A DNA stretch of 64,000 bases, taken from NCBI GenBank assembly GCA_024641705.1, contig JAHECO010000001.1:259897-323896 (forward strand), in the 5' to 3' direction. The notes beneath the pieces are model-generated. The model had not been told where the DNA came from, did not search any database, and saw only the letters and a list, made by a program, of their open reading frames with translations. A program made the position numbers and the translations under genes. Below, in pieces: positions 40,131 to 52,876 of the stretch. The stretch's first letter is position 1. Every line of letters starts with the position of its first letter. The DNA comes from Candidatus Kryptoniota bacterium. GTDB taxonomy: Bacteria > Bacteroidota > Ignavibacteria > Kryptoniales > JAKASW01.

Positions 40131-41157
40131 TTTTGGCGATTTTGAGGGCCTGGAACGCCTTGAAGATAAAGACTTCGAACTGTCCGTCGAGGAAATCGAA
40201 TCCACCGCGCTGGCTGAATACGAGGGACCTTGCGGCGGATGCGCCAACTGTGCAACGGGTTCACAGCCTATCGGCGCGGGACTGGACAATACCGAATCGG
40301 CAATCGACATCACCGAGGTAGAGTTCAAGGCAAACAGATCGGCATTCTACAGGAATGAATTGGGCGGGACGCTGCACGTAGGCGCTCGTGTGGTAGTCGA
40401 AGCCGAGCGGGGTTTGGACGTGGGAAAGGTGATAGCAACCGGCGAGGCTGTACACGAGAAGCGGCGCGCGCGAGGGCTTGTGGGACAGCCGATGCGGAAG
40501 CTGCTCAGGGTCGCAGGAGAGCAGGAGTTCGCGCAGTTCGAGGAAAACCGGCGCATCGAAGAGAAGGCTGCGTCGGTCTTTATCGAAAAGTGCGCAAAGC
40601 ATAACCTCGCGATGAAACTGGTGACCGTGGAATATCAGTTCGATCATGCGCGGCTGACGTTTTATTTCACCGCGGACAGCAGAGTCGACTTCAGGGCCCT
40701 TGTCAGAGATCTCGCGAGTGTTTACAGGACGCGGATCGAGTTAAGACAGATCGGCGCACGCGATGAGGCCAAGAAAGTCGGAGGCCTCGGGATATGCGGA
40801 AGAGAAGTCTGTTGCACTACATGGATGTCCCAGATCAAGCGCGTCAATCTTGATCACGCGCGCTTCCAGAGTCTCTCTCTCAACCCGTCGAGACTTGCGG
40901 GTGCGTGCGGCAGGCTTAAGTGCTGCATACTCTTCGAAATGCAGAACTACCTCGCTACACTCAGGCAGTTCCCGGAGCTCGATTCACGGATCCTGACCGC
41001 GAAGGGTGAAGGGCTTGTCGAGAAGGTCGACATATTCAACGAACGAATCTATCTAAGGTATCAGAACACGAACATCGTGGAGCCGCTGAGCCTGGACGAG
41101 ATAAAGAAGTATCAGAACCGATCCGGAAAGGATCAGGTACAAAACTATCAACGGTGA
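40120..41157 (+). CDS. PSP1 domain-containing (RicT/YaaT-like) protein
   Basis: 'GGLGICGREVCCTTWMSQIKRVNLDHARFQSLSLNPSRLAGACGRLKCCILFE'. Confidence 0.92.
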   Translation: MSDDFGDFEGLERLEDKDFELSVEEIESTALAEYEGPCGGCANCATGSQPIGAGLDNTESAIDITEVEFKANRSAFYRNELGGTLHVGARVVVEAERGLDVGKVIATGEAVHEKRRARGLVGQPMRKLLRVAGEQEFAQFEENRRIEEKAASVFIEKCAKHNLAMKLVTVEYQFDHARLTFYFTADSRVDFRALVRDLASVYRTRIELRQIGARDEAKKVGGLGICGREVCCTTWMSQIKRVNLDHARFQSLSLNPSRLAGACGRLKCCILFEMQNYLATLRQFPELDSRILTAKGEGLVEKVDIFNERIYLRYQNTNIVEPLSLDEIKKYQNRSGKDQVQNYQR

Positions 41158-41161
41158 ACAA

Positions 41162-43252
41162 TTGCAACCTAAATTCTCGCGCACTCTTGTCACAGCAGCA
41201 CTCCCGTACGCCAACGGTCCTATCCATCTCGGTCACCTCGCCGGCGCCTACCTGCCGGCAGATATATATGTACGCTATCTTCGCCTGAAGGGCGAAGACG
41301 TAATCTTCATCTGCGGTTCGGACGAACACGGTGTTCCAATTACGATCACCGCGGAAAAGGAAGGGGTGACTCCCCAGCAGATAGTGGATCGCTACCACTC
41401 GATGAACAGGGACAGCTTCGCGAAGTTCGGGATGAGTTTCGACAATTATTCCAGGACCAGCCTGCCGATCCATCATCAGACAGGGCAGGAGTTCTTCCTT
41501 GAATTCTACCGCCAGAAGATACTCGTTGAGAAGAGCGAGAAACAGCTCTATTGTGAGAAGGACCGGATGTTCCTGGCGGACCGCTACGTCGAAGGTACCT
41601 GTCCCGTCTGCGGCAACAAGGAGGCACGCGGCGACCAGTGTGAGAAGTGCGGGACATGGCTCGAACAGACGCAGCTCATCGATCCCAAGTGCAAGATATG
41701 CGGCACGACGCCTGTCGTCCGGGAGACAAAGCACTGGTACTTTCCGCTCGGCAGGTACCAGAAGCAGCTCGAAGAGTATGTGAACTCGAAGAAGTGGAAG
41801 GAAAATGTCAGGAGCTACGTCGACAGCTGGTTGAAAGAGGGGCTTGAAGACCGGGCCGTTACGCGCGACCTGCACTGGGGTATACCGGTTCCGCTCCAGG
41901 GATATGAGAACAAAGTCCTGTATGTCTGGTTTGAGGCGGTCCTGGGGTACATATCGTCGACGAAGGAGCTCTCCCAGAAGAAGGGGGATCCGAACCTCTG
42001 GAAGAAATACTGGCAGGTCGAAGATCCCGGACAAGCGAACCAGGCGACCCGCTACATAGCTTTCATCGGGAAGGACAACATCGTATTCCATACGCTCATA
42101 TTCCCGGCGATGCTGATGGCCTGGAACGAAGGAGGAAAATCGCACTACGTTCTCCCCGATGCCGTGCCGGCGAACGAATTTCTGAACTTCGAGGGAAAGA
42201 AGTTTTCGAAGAGCAGAGGGTGGGGAATAGACCTCAGGGATTTCATCGAGGTGTTCCCGTCCGACACGCTTCGCTACGCCCTCGCACTTAATCTTCCTGA
42301 ATCGCGCGATTCGGATTTTTACTGGAAAGACTTCCAGGCACGCGTCAACAACGAGCTCGCAGACACCCTCGGGAATTTCGTCAACCGCACGCTGCAGTTT
42401 ATCCAGAGGTACTACGACGGCAAGATTCCTGCGCGGGGTAAGCTCAGCGAACTCGACAAGTGGGTTATCGGCGAAATGGAAGAAGCGCCGAAGAAGGTCG
42501 GAAAACTGTTCGAGGTGTTCAAGTTCCGGGACGGCGTCGTGGAGGCAATGTCCCTCGCGCGTTTGGCGAACAAGTACTTCAACGACTCTGAGCCGTGGAA
42601 ATCGCGGAATGAAAACCCGGTACGGTGCGCCACGACCGTGAACATTTGCGCGCAGCTCGCAAGGTCGCTGGCCGTGCTTCTCTCGCCTGTAATACCGTTT
42701 ACGTCCGAGGAGATTTGGAAGATGCTGAAGCTGGACGGGTCGGCCTCGGCAGCCGGCTGGGACTCGGCGTCGGAGATGAAGGTCGATTCCGGTAAAGAGA
42801 TTGGCCGCATAAAGATACTATTCACGAAGATAGAGGATACCACAATCGAAGAACAGATAAAGAAAACCGCCAGCGCAACGGCGCCGGAGGAAGAGCCCGC
42901 GGCACCTGCCGTTGCGCCGATAAAGTCGCAGATCTCGATAGACGACTTTCGCAAGGTGGATCTTCGCGTGGCTAAGGTTGTCAGTTGCGAGAAGGTCGAG
43001 AAATCGGAGAAGCTTCTCCGCATAGAAGTGCAGATAGGTCCGGAGAAACGCCAGATCGTCGCCGGCATCTCCAAACACTATAAGCCCGAGGACCTCGTGG
43101 GCAAGAATGTAATTGTCGTGGCTAACCTGGCTCCCGCCAAGCTGATGGGGCTCGAGTCGAACGGCATGCTTCTGGCCGCCTCCACGGAGGACGGCAAATT
43201 GACCGTGCTGACAACTGCGGCGGATATCGACAGCGGCAGCATAGTGAGATGA
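41162..43252 (+). CDS. metG: methionyl-tRNA synthetase
   Basis: 'TAALPYANGPIHLGHLAGAYLPADIYVRY', KMSKS-like 'KKFSKSRGWG', C-terminal tRNA-binding domain 'DDFRKVDLRVAKVVSCEKVEKSEKLLRIEVQIG'; TTG start. Confidence 0.96.
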   Translation: MQPKFSRTLVTAALPYANGPIHLGHLAGAYLPADIYVRYLRLKGEDVIFICGSDEHGVPITITAEKEGVTPQQIVDRYHSMNRDSFAKFGMSFDNYSRTSLPIHHQTGQEFFLEFYRQKILVEKSEKQLYCEKDRMFLADRYVEGTCPVCGNKEARGDQCEKCGTWLEQTQLIDPKCKICGTTPVVRETKHWYFPLGRYQKQLEEYVNSKKWKENVRSYVDSWLKEGLEDRAVTRDLHWGIPVPLQGYENKVLYVWFEAVLGYISSTKELSQKKGDPNLWKKYWQVEDPGQANQATRYIAFIGKDNIVFHTLIFPAMLMAWNEGGKSHYVLPDAVPANEFLNFEGKKFSKSRGWGIDLRDFIEVFPSDTLRYALALNLPESRDSDFYWKDFQARVNNELADTLGNFVNRTLQFIQRYYDGKIPARGKLSELDKWVIGEMEEAPKKVGKLFEVFKFRDGVVEAMSLARLANKYFNDSEPWKSRNENPVRCATTVNICAQLARSLAVLLSPVIPFTSEEIWKMLKLDGSASAAGWDSASEMKVDSGKEIGRIKILFTKIEDTTIEEQIKKTASATAPEEEPAAPAVAPIKSQISIDDFRKVDLRVAKVVSCEKVEKSEKLLRIEVQIGPEKRQIVAGISKHYKPEDLVGKNVIVVANLAPAKLMGLESNGMLLAASTEDGKLTVLTTAADIDSGSIVR

Positions 43253-43321
43253 AAATCCCGCCGGTTTGTCGCCGCCTTTCCGGCAGACTCTCTCCGTCTT
43301 TCCCTTACGCCTCATGCTGCC

Positions 43322-44317
43322 ATGCGTGATTCCCGGAAACGGCCGAGAATTCTCGTAACAAGAAAGATACCGGAGAACGGGAACGTCCTCCTGAAAGAGT
43401 ACTTTACGGTTGACCTCAACCGGCAGGAACGTGACCTTACGCAGCGTGAACTTCTCCGAAGACTGGACGGTGCATTCGGTGTGGTAGCCATGCTCGGGAA
43501 CAGGTTTGACCGTGAGTTCATATCGAAGCTCGGGACGGTGAAAGTAATTTCCGATTTCGCTGTCGGGTACAATAACGTCGACGTAAAAGCCGCCACCGAG
43601 AAGGGGATTGCGGTAACGAACACTCCCGGCGTCCTGACTGAAGCTACCGCAGACATGGCCTTCGGCCTGATGCTCGCTGTCGCGCGCAGGATAGCCGAAG
43701 GAGACAGGCTCGTGCGAGCAGGGAAGTTCAAGGGCTGGACGCCGATGATGATGCTCGGACATGATGTATCCGGCAAGACGATGGGCATAATCGGCGCCGG
43801 CAGGATCGGAACCGCTGTGGCGTCGCGTGCCATGGGTTTCGGAATGAGGATTATCTATTACTCGCACAGGCGTAATCCGGACATGGATGCCCTCGGTGCC
43901 GCCGCGACGACCCTGGAAGAACTCCTTCGCGAGGCAGACTTCATAAGCCTGAACGTACCTTTGAATGCGGAGACGCGGGGGCTGATCGGGAAGCGGGAGC
44001 TTGGAAAGATGAAACCCACATCCATCCTGATCAATACTGCGCGCGGCGAGGTCGTGGACGAGACCGCGTTGATCTCGGCGCTCGGGAAAAGAAGGATCGC
44101 GGGTGCCGGGTTGGACGTATACGTCAACGAGCGGAAGGTCAACCGCGCGTTCTACAAGCTTGACAATGTGGTCCTTGTGCCGCATCTTGGCAGCGCGACC
44201 ATTGAAACACGGGCAAGGATGTCCGAGCTCGCGGCATTGAACGCGATCGCGGTGCTGAAGGGGAGCCGGCCGCCGGCGATCGTCAACCCGGAAGTATTGA
44301 AGAAATCAGAAGCTTGA
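43322..44317 (+). CDS. D-isomer-specific 2-hydroxyacid dehydrogenase (glyoxylate reductase-like)
   Basis: 'GKTMGIIGAGRIGTAVASRAMGFGMRIIYY', 'INTARGEVVDETALISAL', 'VLVPHLGSATIETRARM'. Confidence 0.93.
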   Translation: MRDSRKRPRILVTRKIPENGNVLLKEYFTVDLNRQERDLTQRELLRRLDGAFGVVAMLGNRFDREFISKLGTVKVISDFAVGYNNVDVKAATEKGIAVTNTPGVLTEATADMAFGLMLAVARRIAEGDRLVRAGKFKGWTPMMMLGHDVSGKTMGIIGAGRIGTAVASRAMGFGMRIIYYSHRRNPDMDALGAAATTLEELLREADFISLNVPLNAETRGLIGKRELGKMKPTSILINTARGEVVDETALISALGKRRIAGAGLDVYVNERKVNRAFYKLDNVVLVPHLGSATIETRARMSELAALNAIAVLKGSRPPAIVNPEVLKKSEA

Positions 44318-45277
44318 TTTAGCTACGACGATGTCCCTGGCTGTCAGGATGTATATCCTGTCGCCCCGGATCGACACGTCGCTGAAGTGCCTGATGCTGG
44401 TCCCCAGGATATCCCCCCCGGAAAACTTCGCGATGAACGCCCCGTCCAGTTTGAAAAAGTAAAGCGTATCGGAATCACAGACGCCGATCTTACCCTCCCC
44501 GATGCCTATCCCTGTCGGATCATGGAGCACTCCTGCGCCTATGGAGCCGAGATAATTTCCGAAATTGTCGTACACCGCGACGCGTCCCTTGTCGGTGACA
44601 AACACATCGTCATTGGGACCGATTGCGACCTGCCGCGGCATCGTAAGCGTTCCGGCTCCTTCTCCATAACCGCCGAAGATCCGCTCCACCGTAGAAAAGG
44701 TGTTTACCTTCATGACCCTTACGTTTTCGTCATCGCAGATGAAGAGGTCGCCGAGCCTCGATACCGCCACTCCCGAAGGATAGCCGAATCTTTTCGAGTC
44801 ATCGTTGGACTGGTCTGTGGAGAGCGAGGCAACGTTGGCAAGAGTCCTGTCGAAGCGTTGAATCCTGTTGTTGTTGTAGTCCGCCACGTAGATTTCCACC
44901 CCGTTCGTCGCGCAAACGTCGTAAGGCATGTCGAACTGGAAATCCCCCCAGCCGTACCCGCCGACCTCACCCGTCGAGTCGCCCGATGAGTTGAACCGCA
45001 ATAGAAGGTCGTCGCCCGTATCCGCAACGTATATCGATCCAGCGGGGCCGACACTGATTCCCCTCGGGTTGTGAAAAGTCCCGAAGCGGAATTGCATCAC
45101 GAGTGAAGGCGGAGTTTGAAAGGAGGTCAGAGAAAGAAGGAAAACGAGGAACAGTGGAATGATGGAATAATGGAATAGTGTGCGCCGGACGAAGTTACTG
45201 AGGAGGGTCTGGGAAGAGGCGACTGCCGATCTGATTTTCATTTCATGAAATATTTCGATAATCGCCGAATCAATCAA
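44306..45277 (-). CDS. NHL-repeat (6-bladed beta-propeller) protein
   Basis: 'NPRGISVGPAGSIYVADTGDDLLLRFN', 'IYVADYNNNRIQRF' repeats. Confidence 0.85.
   Translation of the reverse strand: MIDSAIIEIFHEMKIRSAVASSQTLLSNFVRRTLFHYSIIPLFLVFLLSLTSFQTPPSLVMQFRFGTFHNPRGISVGPAGSIYVADTGDDLLLRFNSSGDSTGEVGGYGWGDFQFDMPYDVCATNGVEIYVADYNNNRIQRFDRTLANVASLSTDQSNDDSKRFGYPSGVAVSRLGDLFICDDENVRVMKVNTFSTVERIFGGYGEGAGTLTMPRQVAIGPNDDVFVTDKGRVAVYDNFGNYLGSIGAGVLHDPTGIGIGEGKIGVCDSDTLYFFKLDGAFIAKFSGGDILGTSIRHFSDVSIRGDRIYILTARDIVVAKSSF
45154..45179 (+). repeat. Short tandem 'TGGAATRA' repeat inside NHL protein N-terminus
   Basis: GTGGAATGATGGAATAATGGAATAGT. Confidence 0.6.
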
Positions 45278-46626
45278 GGGGAGGGAGAGGACGATTCCAC
45301 CGGCCTGGGCGGAGCGTGGAGGTCGAAACCGTGTTCGCTGGCGTCGTATGTCCGTTCGAGCTGGTCAACAATTCCAAAATAGACCGAGTGATATCCGAAC
45401 TTCCGGCGAATTTTGTCTACACCGTTCAAAAGCTCGCAGCGACGCGATTTTCCGGAGGCGAACAAATCGAGCTGGCGGCGTTCCTTGCTGATGTTGGTGA
45501 CGCCGATTCCTATCAGTCGAACCTTCGTACCCTTCAACCAAAGGCTCCTGAACAGGGAGAGGCCGGTGAATGCGATTTCGAACTCCGAATTCGTCGCTTC
45601 ATCAGGAGTGTAACTCTTTTGATATGTGACAAACCGGCGGTCCGCCGTCATACCGCCTTTTCTGTAGCCAAGAAGCGGTGCGCCGTCGGAATACCGCATC
45701 TTAATGGTAACCGTGGACGCCGCATCCCCGTTTCGCCGCAACTCACGTGCAATCTTTTCGGACAGATAGAAGAAGACGGAGGTAATGAACTCCTCGTCGT
45801 TTGTGTCCACGGCGAACGTCGTGCTCCGGGAGATGGATTTCGCATCCGCGTCATCATCCTGAATCTCACGCTGACCTTTCCCGTTTGCGGCGTCGTGCAG
45901 GTAGGAACCGACGACACCGAATATTCTCTCGAGTGTGCCGGGATCGGTTTCTGCGAGCGTGCCGACTTTGAATATGCCGAGGCCTTCGAGAGTTTCGGTC
46001 GTTCTCCTGCCGATTCCCGGTATAGCGGAGACCGGGAGAAGGGCGAGGAAGTTCTTCTCTCCTCCGAGGGGGATGACGAGAAGTCCATCGGGGGGACCCG
46101 TCTTGTTGTTTTTCTCCATCTCTGCCCGGGCCACTTTCTTGGAATAATCGGACGCGACTTTTGCACAGATCCTGTTTGAAGCGATGCCAATCGAGACGGT
46201 GATCCCAAGCTCTTTGAACACGGCGTGCTTTATGGCACGCGCGAGAGCTGCAGGATCATAGTCCCAGAAATGAAGACATCCGTTCGCGTCCACGTATGCC
46301 TCGTCAAGACTCACCGGCCGGACGATCGGGGAGAAGTCGTGCAGGATCTCCATGAACCGTCTCGAGTAAGTCTGGTATGTGCGGTAGCTTCCCTTCATAA
46401 AGACCGCGCCCGGGGCGAGCGCGTACGCTTTCGAGAGCGGCATCGCCGTCCTGACGCCGAGCTTCCTTGCTTCGTAATTCGGGCAGGATACTATGCCACG
46501 ATCGGATGGCAGACCTCCCACGATGACGGGCTTTCCGCGCAGGGCGGGGCAGATCGCTTCCTCCACAGATGCGAAGAAGGCGTCTATGTCGATGTGCATT
46601 ATGGTCGGGTAACGGTCGCTGTCCAT
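45274..46626 (-). CDS. dinB: DNA polymerase IV (Y family)
   Basis: 'MHIDIDAFFASVEEAICPALRGKPVIVGG', 'SLDEAYVDANG', 'GIASNRICAKVASDYSK'. Confidence 0.94.
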   Translation of the reverse strand: MDSDRYPTIMHIDIDAFFASVEEAICPALRGKPVIVGGLPSDRGIVSCPNYEARKLGVRTAMPLSKAYALAPGAVFMKGSYRTYQTYSRRFMEILHDFSPIVRPVSLDEAYVDANGCLHFWDYDPAALARAIKHAVFKELGITVSIGIASNRICAKVASDYSKKVARAEMEKNNKTGPPDGLLVIPLGGEKNFLALLPVSAIPGIGRRTTETLEGLGIFKVGTLAETDPGTLERIFGVVGSYLHDAANGKGQREIQDDDADAKSISRSTTFAVDTNDEEFITSVFFYLSEKIARELRRNGDAASTVTIKMRYSDGAPLLGYRKGGMTADRRFVTYQKSYTPDEATNSEFEIAFTGLSLFRSLWLKGTKVRLIGIGVTNISKERRQLDLFASGKSRRCELLNGVDKIRRKFGYHSVYFGIVDQLERTYDASEHGFDLHAPPRPVESSSPSP

Positions 46627-46631
46627 GGGGA

Positions 46632-46664
46632 GCTATCGGCTTTCGGTTTTCAGCAGTCAGCCGG
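46632..46664 (-). repeat. Interspersed 'GGCTGACTGCTGAAAACCGAAAGCCGATAGCT' repeat in lexA-dinB spacer
   Basis: Related to the repeat at 23344-23414. Confidence 0.55.
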
Positions 46665-47297
46665 CTATCGAAGTTTCTTGACGGTGAGCTGGTTGTCCAG
46701 AAGACGCAGGACGGCCATCACCTTTCCGATTATCTTGACGGACGACGAGTCCGAGACGATAGGTTGGAAGTCGGCGTTCTCCGGCTTGAGCACGATCCTG
46801 TCGCCCTCCTGCCTGAACCTTTTCACGGTGGCAGCCTCGTCGTCGATCAGGGCGGCGACAATTTCTCCCTGTTCCGCAGTCGATTGCTGCCGCACGAGCA
46901 CAAGATCGCCGTCAAGTATGCCGGCGTCCTTCATGCTGTTTCCTTCGACCATTAGGAGAAAATTGGTTTCGCCCCCCCGTGTAAAGGCGGGGTCGAGGAC
47001 GATCGACTCACCGATGTTCTCCACCGCAAGGATAGGCTTGCCGGCGGTTATCCGCCCGACCAGCGGAACTGGAGTCCCTGTCGTGGTCTGCGAAAGCCGT
47101 ATTCCACGGCTCTTGACCGATTCCCTCTTGATGTAGCCCTTCTTCTCGAGTGCCTGAAGATGTCTCTCGATCCCGTGGCTCCATTTCGCACCGATGTGAT
47201 CTGCGATTTCCCGTATCGTCGGCGGATATCCGTACCGATTCGCATGGCTTTCGATGAAGTTGAACACCTTTGCCTGGCGGTCAGTCAACTTGTCCAT
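46665..47297 (-). CDS. lexA: LexA repressor
   Basis: N-term 'LTDRQAKVFNFIESHANRYGYPPTIREIADHIG'; Ser/Lys catalytic regions 'VEGNSMKDAGILDGDLVLV', 'EIVAALIDDEATVKRF'-like. Confidence 0.95.
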   Translation of the reverse strand: MDKLTDRQAKVFNFIESHANRYGYPPTIREIADHIGAKWSHGIERHLQALEKKGYIKRESVKSRGIRLSQTTTGTPVPLVGRITAGKPILAVENIGESIVLDPAFTRGGETNFLLMVEGNSMKDAGILDGDLVLVRQQSTAEQGEIVAALIDDEAATVKRFRQEGDRIVLKPENADFQPIVSDSSSVKIIGKVMAVLRLLDNQLTVKKLR

Positions 47298-47312
47298 ATG
47301 CGTTTCCTTTGA

Positions 47313-47334
47313 TTAGTAGACAGATTTCTACTAA
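47313..47334 (-). promoter_or_regulatory. Putative LexA operator (SOS box)
   Basis: TTAGTAGA-CAGATT-TCTACTAA perfect palindrome, 8-bp arms, 15 bp upstream of the lexA start codon. Confidence 0.75.
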
Positions 47335-47477
47335 ATATCCGAAACGTTGAAGTGAATGTCAAGTGGAGACCTGCGCGTGTAATAGAAGCCCGGATTTTGA
47401 TATTCTGAAGGTTTCAAACGTTGTTATAGTGCTTTTAGTTAATTAGATTCAAAATGTCACATTAATCAAAACGGCGA

Positions 47478-50789
<3,312 letters not shown>

Positions 50790-50793
<4 letters not shown>

Positions 50794-51125
50794 AGAAGAA
50801 AACTTTCGAAACAGAGGTCCGCAAGGGGCATACCGTGCTCAGGCTCAACCTCGAAAAGCTCGACACCCAGGTCTCTCCGCAGCTGAAGGCGGAGTTCCTC
50901 GTCATCTGCCGTGCGCCGCTGAAGAAGCTTGTGGTGGATATGAGCGAGGTGAAGTCGTGCGATTCGTCCGGGCTGAGCGCGCTGCTCGTCGCCGAGAGGA
51001 TGATGCGCGAACTCAAGGGTGAGGTTCACCTCGTGGTACCCAATCCAGATGTCCGCAACCTCTTCAGGATCACTCAGCTCGAGAAAGTCTTCGCGATCCA
51101 CGTCTCCCCGGAGGAGCTCAACTGA
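50790..51125 (+). CDS. STAS domain anti-sigma factor antagonist
   Basis: 'LVVDMSEVKSCDSSGLSALLVAERMM'; overlaps upstream stop (ATGA). Confidence 0.9.
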
Positions 51126-51161
51126 AAAGCCGAAGAACCACGGGCGCCGTCCGGAGCCGAC

Positions 51162-52649
51162 TTGGGATTTAAAGCGATCGATTACATAATTGTCCTCGCG
51201 TACCTCTTCGGGGTAGCCGCGTTCGGCGTGATAATCGGGGGCAAGCAGAAGAATGCGGCGGACTATTTTGTCGGGGGGAGAAAGATCCCCTGGCTCGCCG
51301 TCTCGTTCGCGGTCGTAGCCACGGAGACCAGCGCGATCACCTTCATCTCGATCCCCGGGCTGGCATATCTTACCAACCTGAATTTTCTTCAGATCGCGAT
51401 CGGCTATATAGTCGGAAGAATCGCGATCGCCTTCCTCTTTATTCCGTCGTATTATCGCGGCGAGCTCGTGACCGCTTACGAGCTTCTGAAGACGCGGTTC
51501 GGCGACAAGACGAGAAACTACGCGTCGATCGTCTTCCTGGTGACGAGGACGCTTGCCACGGGGGTCAGGCTGTTCACGACCGCTATCCCGTTGGCGATCA
51601 TTTTCAAAGGCTACCAGATCTTCACAGGCTATTCGAACACATATGTCTACGCAATAGCCATCGTAGTCATCACCGTTTTCACGTTCGTCTATACATATAC
51701 GGGCGGCATAAGAGCTGTGATCTGGACCGACGTTGTGCAGATGTTCGTGTATATCGGCGGCGCATCCCTCGCGCTCTATATAATGTTGTCGCATCTTCCG
51801 CACGGTTGGGGCACGGTCGTTGCCGCCGCCGCGGCGCAGTCGAAGTTTCAGTTCATCCACTTCGGTTTCAGCGGAGGGTTCGCGCATTTCTTCACTGTGA
51901 AATACACCTTCGTCGCGAGCGTTCTCGGCGGCGCCTTCCTTTCGATGGCCTCCCACGGCACGGACCAGCTTATCGTTCAAAGACTTCTCGCGACGGATTC
52001 GCTGAAGAACAGCCAGAAGGCGGTTATAGCGAGCGGTTTCTTTGTTATGATTCAATTCCTCTTCTTCCTCCTGATCGGAGTCGCCCTCTACGCGTTTTAC
52101 AATGCCCTGCCGTTCAAGGACGGCGACCAGATCTTCCCGAAATTCATAGTGGAGCAGCTTCCGAGCGGAGTCAGCGGTATTATCGTCGCCGGTCTCTTCG
52201 CCAGTGCAATGGGTTCACTCAGCGGGTCGATAAATGCGCTTGCCTCATCGACGCTTGTAGACCTCTACAAACCTTACTTCGGCAAGCACAGCTTGGAGGA
52301 GAACGACCTCAGGCTCTCCAAGCTCTTCAGCGCCATATGGACGGTCATACTCGTCGGGACCGCTTTCATTTTCATTCATTCCACGGAATCGGTTATCGAG
52401 ATTGCACTGTCCATCGCTTCGGTGACTTACGGCGGACTCCTCGGGACGTTCCTCCTCGGCGTGCTGTTCAAGAAACCACAGCAGACCGACGCGATCATAG
52501 GATTCACGGCGGGTCTCATCATCCTGGTCTACGTGTTCTTCTTCACTCCCATCGCCTGGACCTGGTACACTATGATAGGCTCCCTAACTACGATCGGTGT
52601 GGGTCTGATCTCGTCCAGGTTCACCGGGGCTCCCGCCCGGAGGACATGA
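51162..52649 (+). CDS. sodium:solute symporter family protein
   Basis: 'ADYFVGGRKIPWLAVSFAVVATETSAITFISIPG', about 13 TM segments. Confidence 0.93.
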   Translation: MGFKAIDYIIVLAYLFGVAAFGVIIGGKQKNAADYFVGGRKIPWLAVSFAVVATETSAITFISIPGLAYLTNLNFLQIAIGYIVGRIAIAFLFIPSYYRGELVTAYELLKTRFGDKTRNYASIVFLVTRTLATGVRLFTTAIPLAIIFKGYQIFTGYSNTYVYAIAIVVITVFTFVYTYTGGIRAVIWTDVVQMFVYIGGASLALYIMLSHLPHGWGTVVAAAAAQSKFQFIHFGFSGGFAHFFTVKYTFVASVLGGAFLSMASHGTDQLIVQRLLATDSLKNSQKAVIASGFFVMIQFLFFLLIGVALYAFYNALPFKDGDQIFPKFIVEQLPSGVSGIIVAGLFASAMGSLSGSINALASSTLVDLYKPYFGKHSLEENDLRLSKLFSAIWTVILVGTAFIFIHSTESVIEIALSIASVTYGGLLGTFLLGVLFKKPQQTDAIIGFTAGLIILVYVFFFTPIAWTWYTMIGSLTTIGVGLISSRFTGAPARRT

Positions 52650-52876
52650 GGGCCGGAGCCGGACTAGTGCTCGGGACAGCGAGGCCTGTTCTCGCGACTA
52701 GACTTTTTGGAATGTGGGTTGACGTCGGTGATGCAACCCGCAAGTTCATATCCCCAGATAAAACTCAAATGTGTTCGGTTTTATAGCAAAGTAGTCGTAT
52801 AATTACTATATGACGGGTTGGCACTTGGCATACGGCACTGGCGTGGATCCCTGGTGAGATCAACGGAGCGAGTCTT

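Noticed and set aside
42818-44185. 455-aa minus-strand ORF spanning metG and the dehydrogenase
   Set aside because: Crosses two well-supported opposite-strand genes; no recognisable domain
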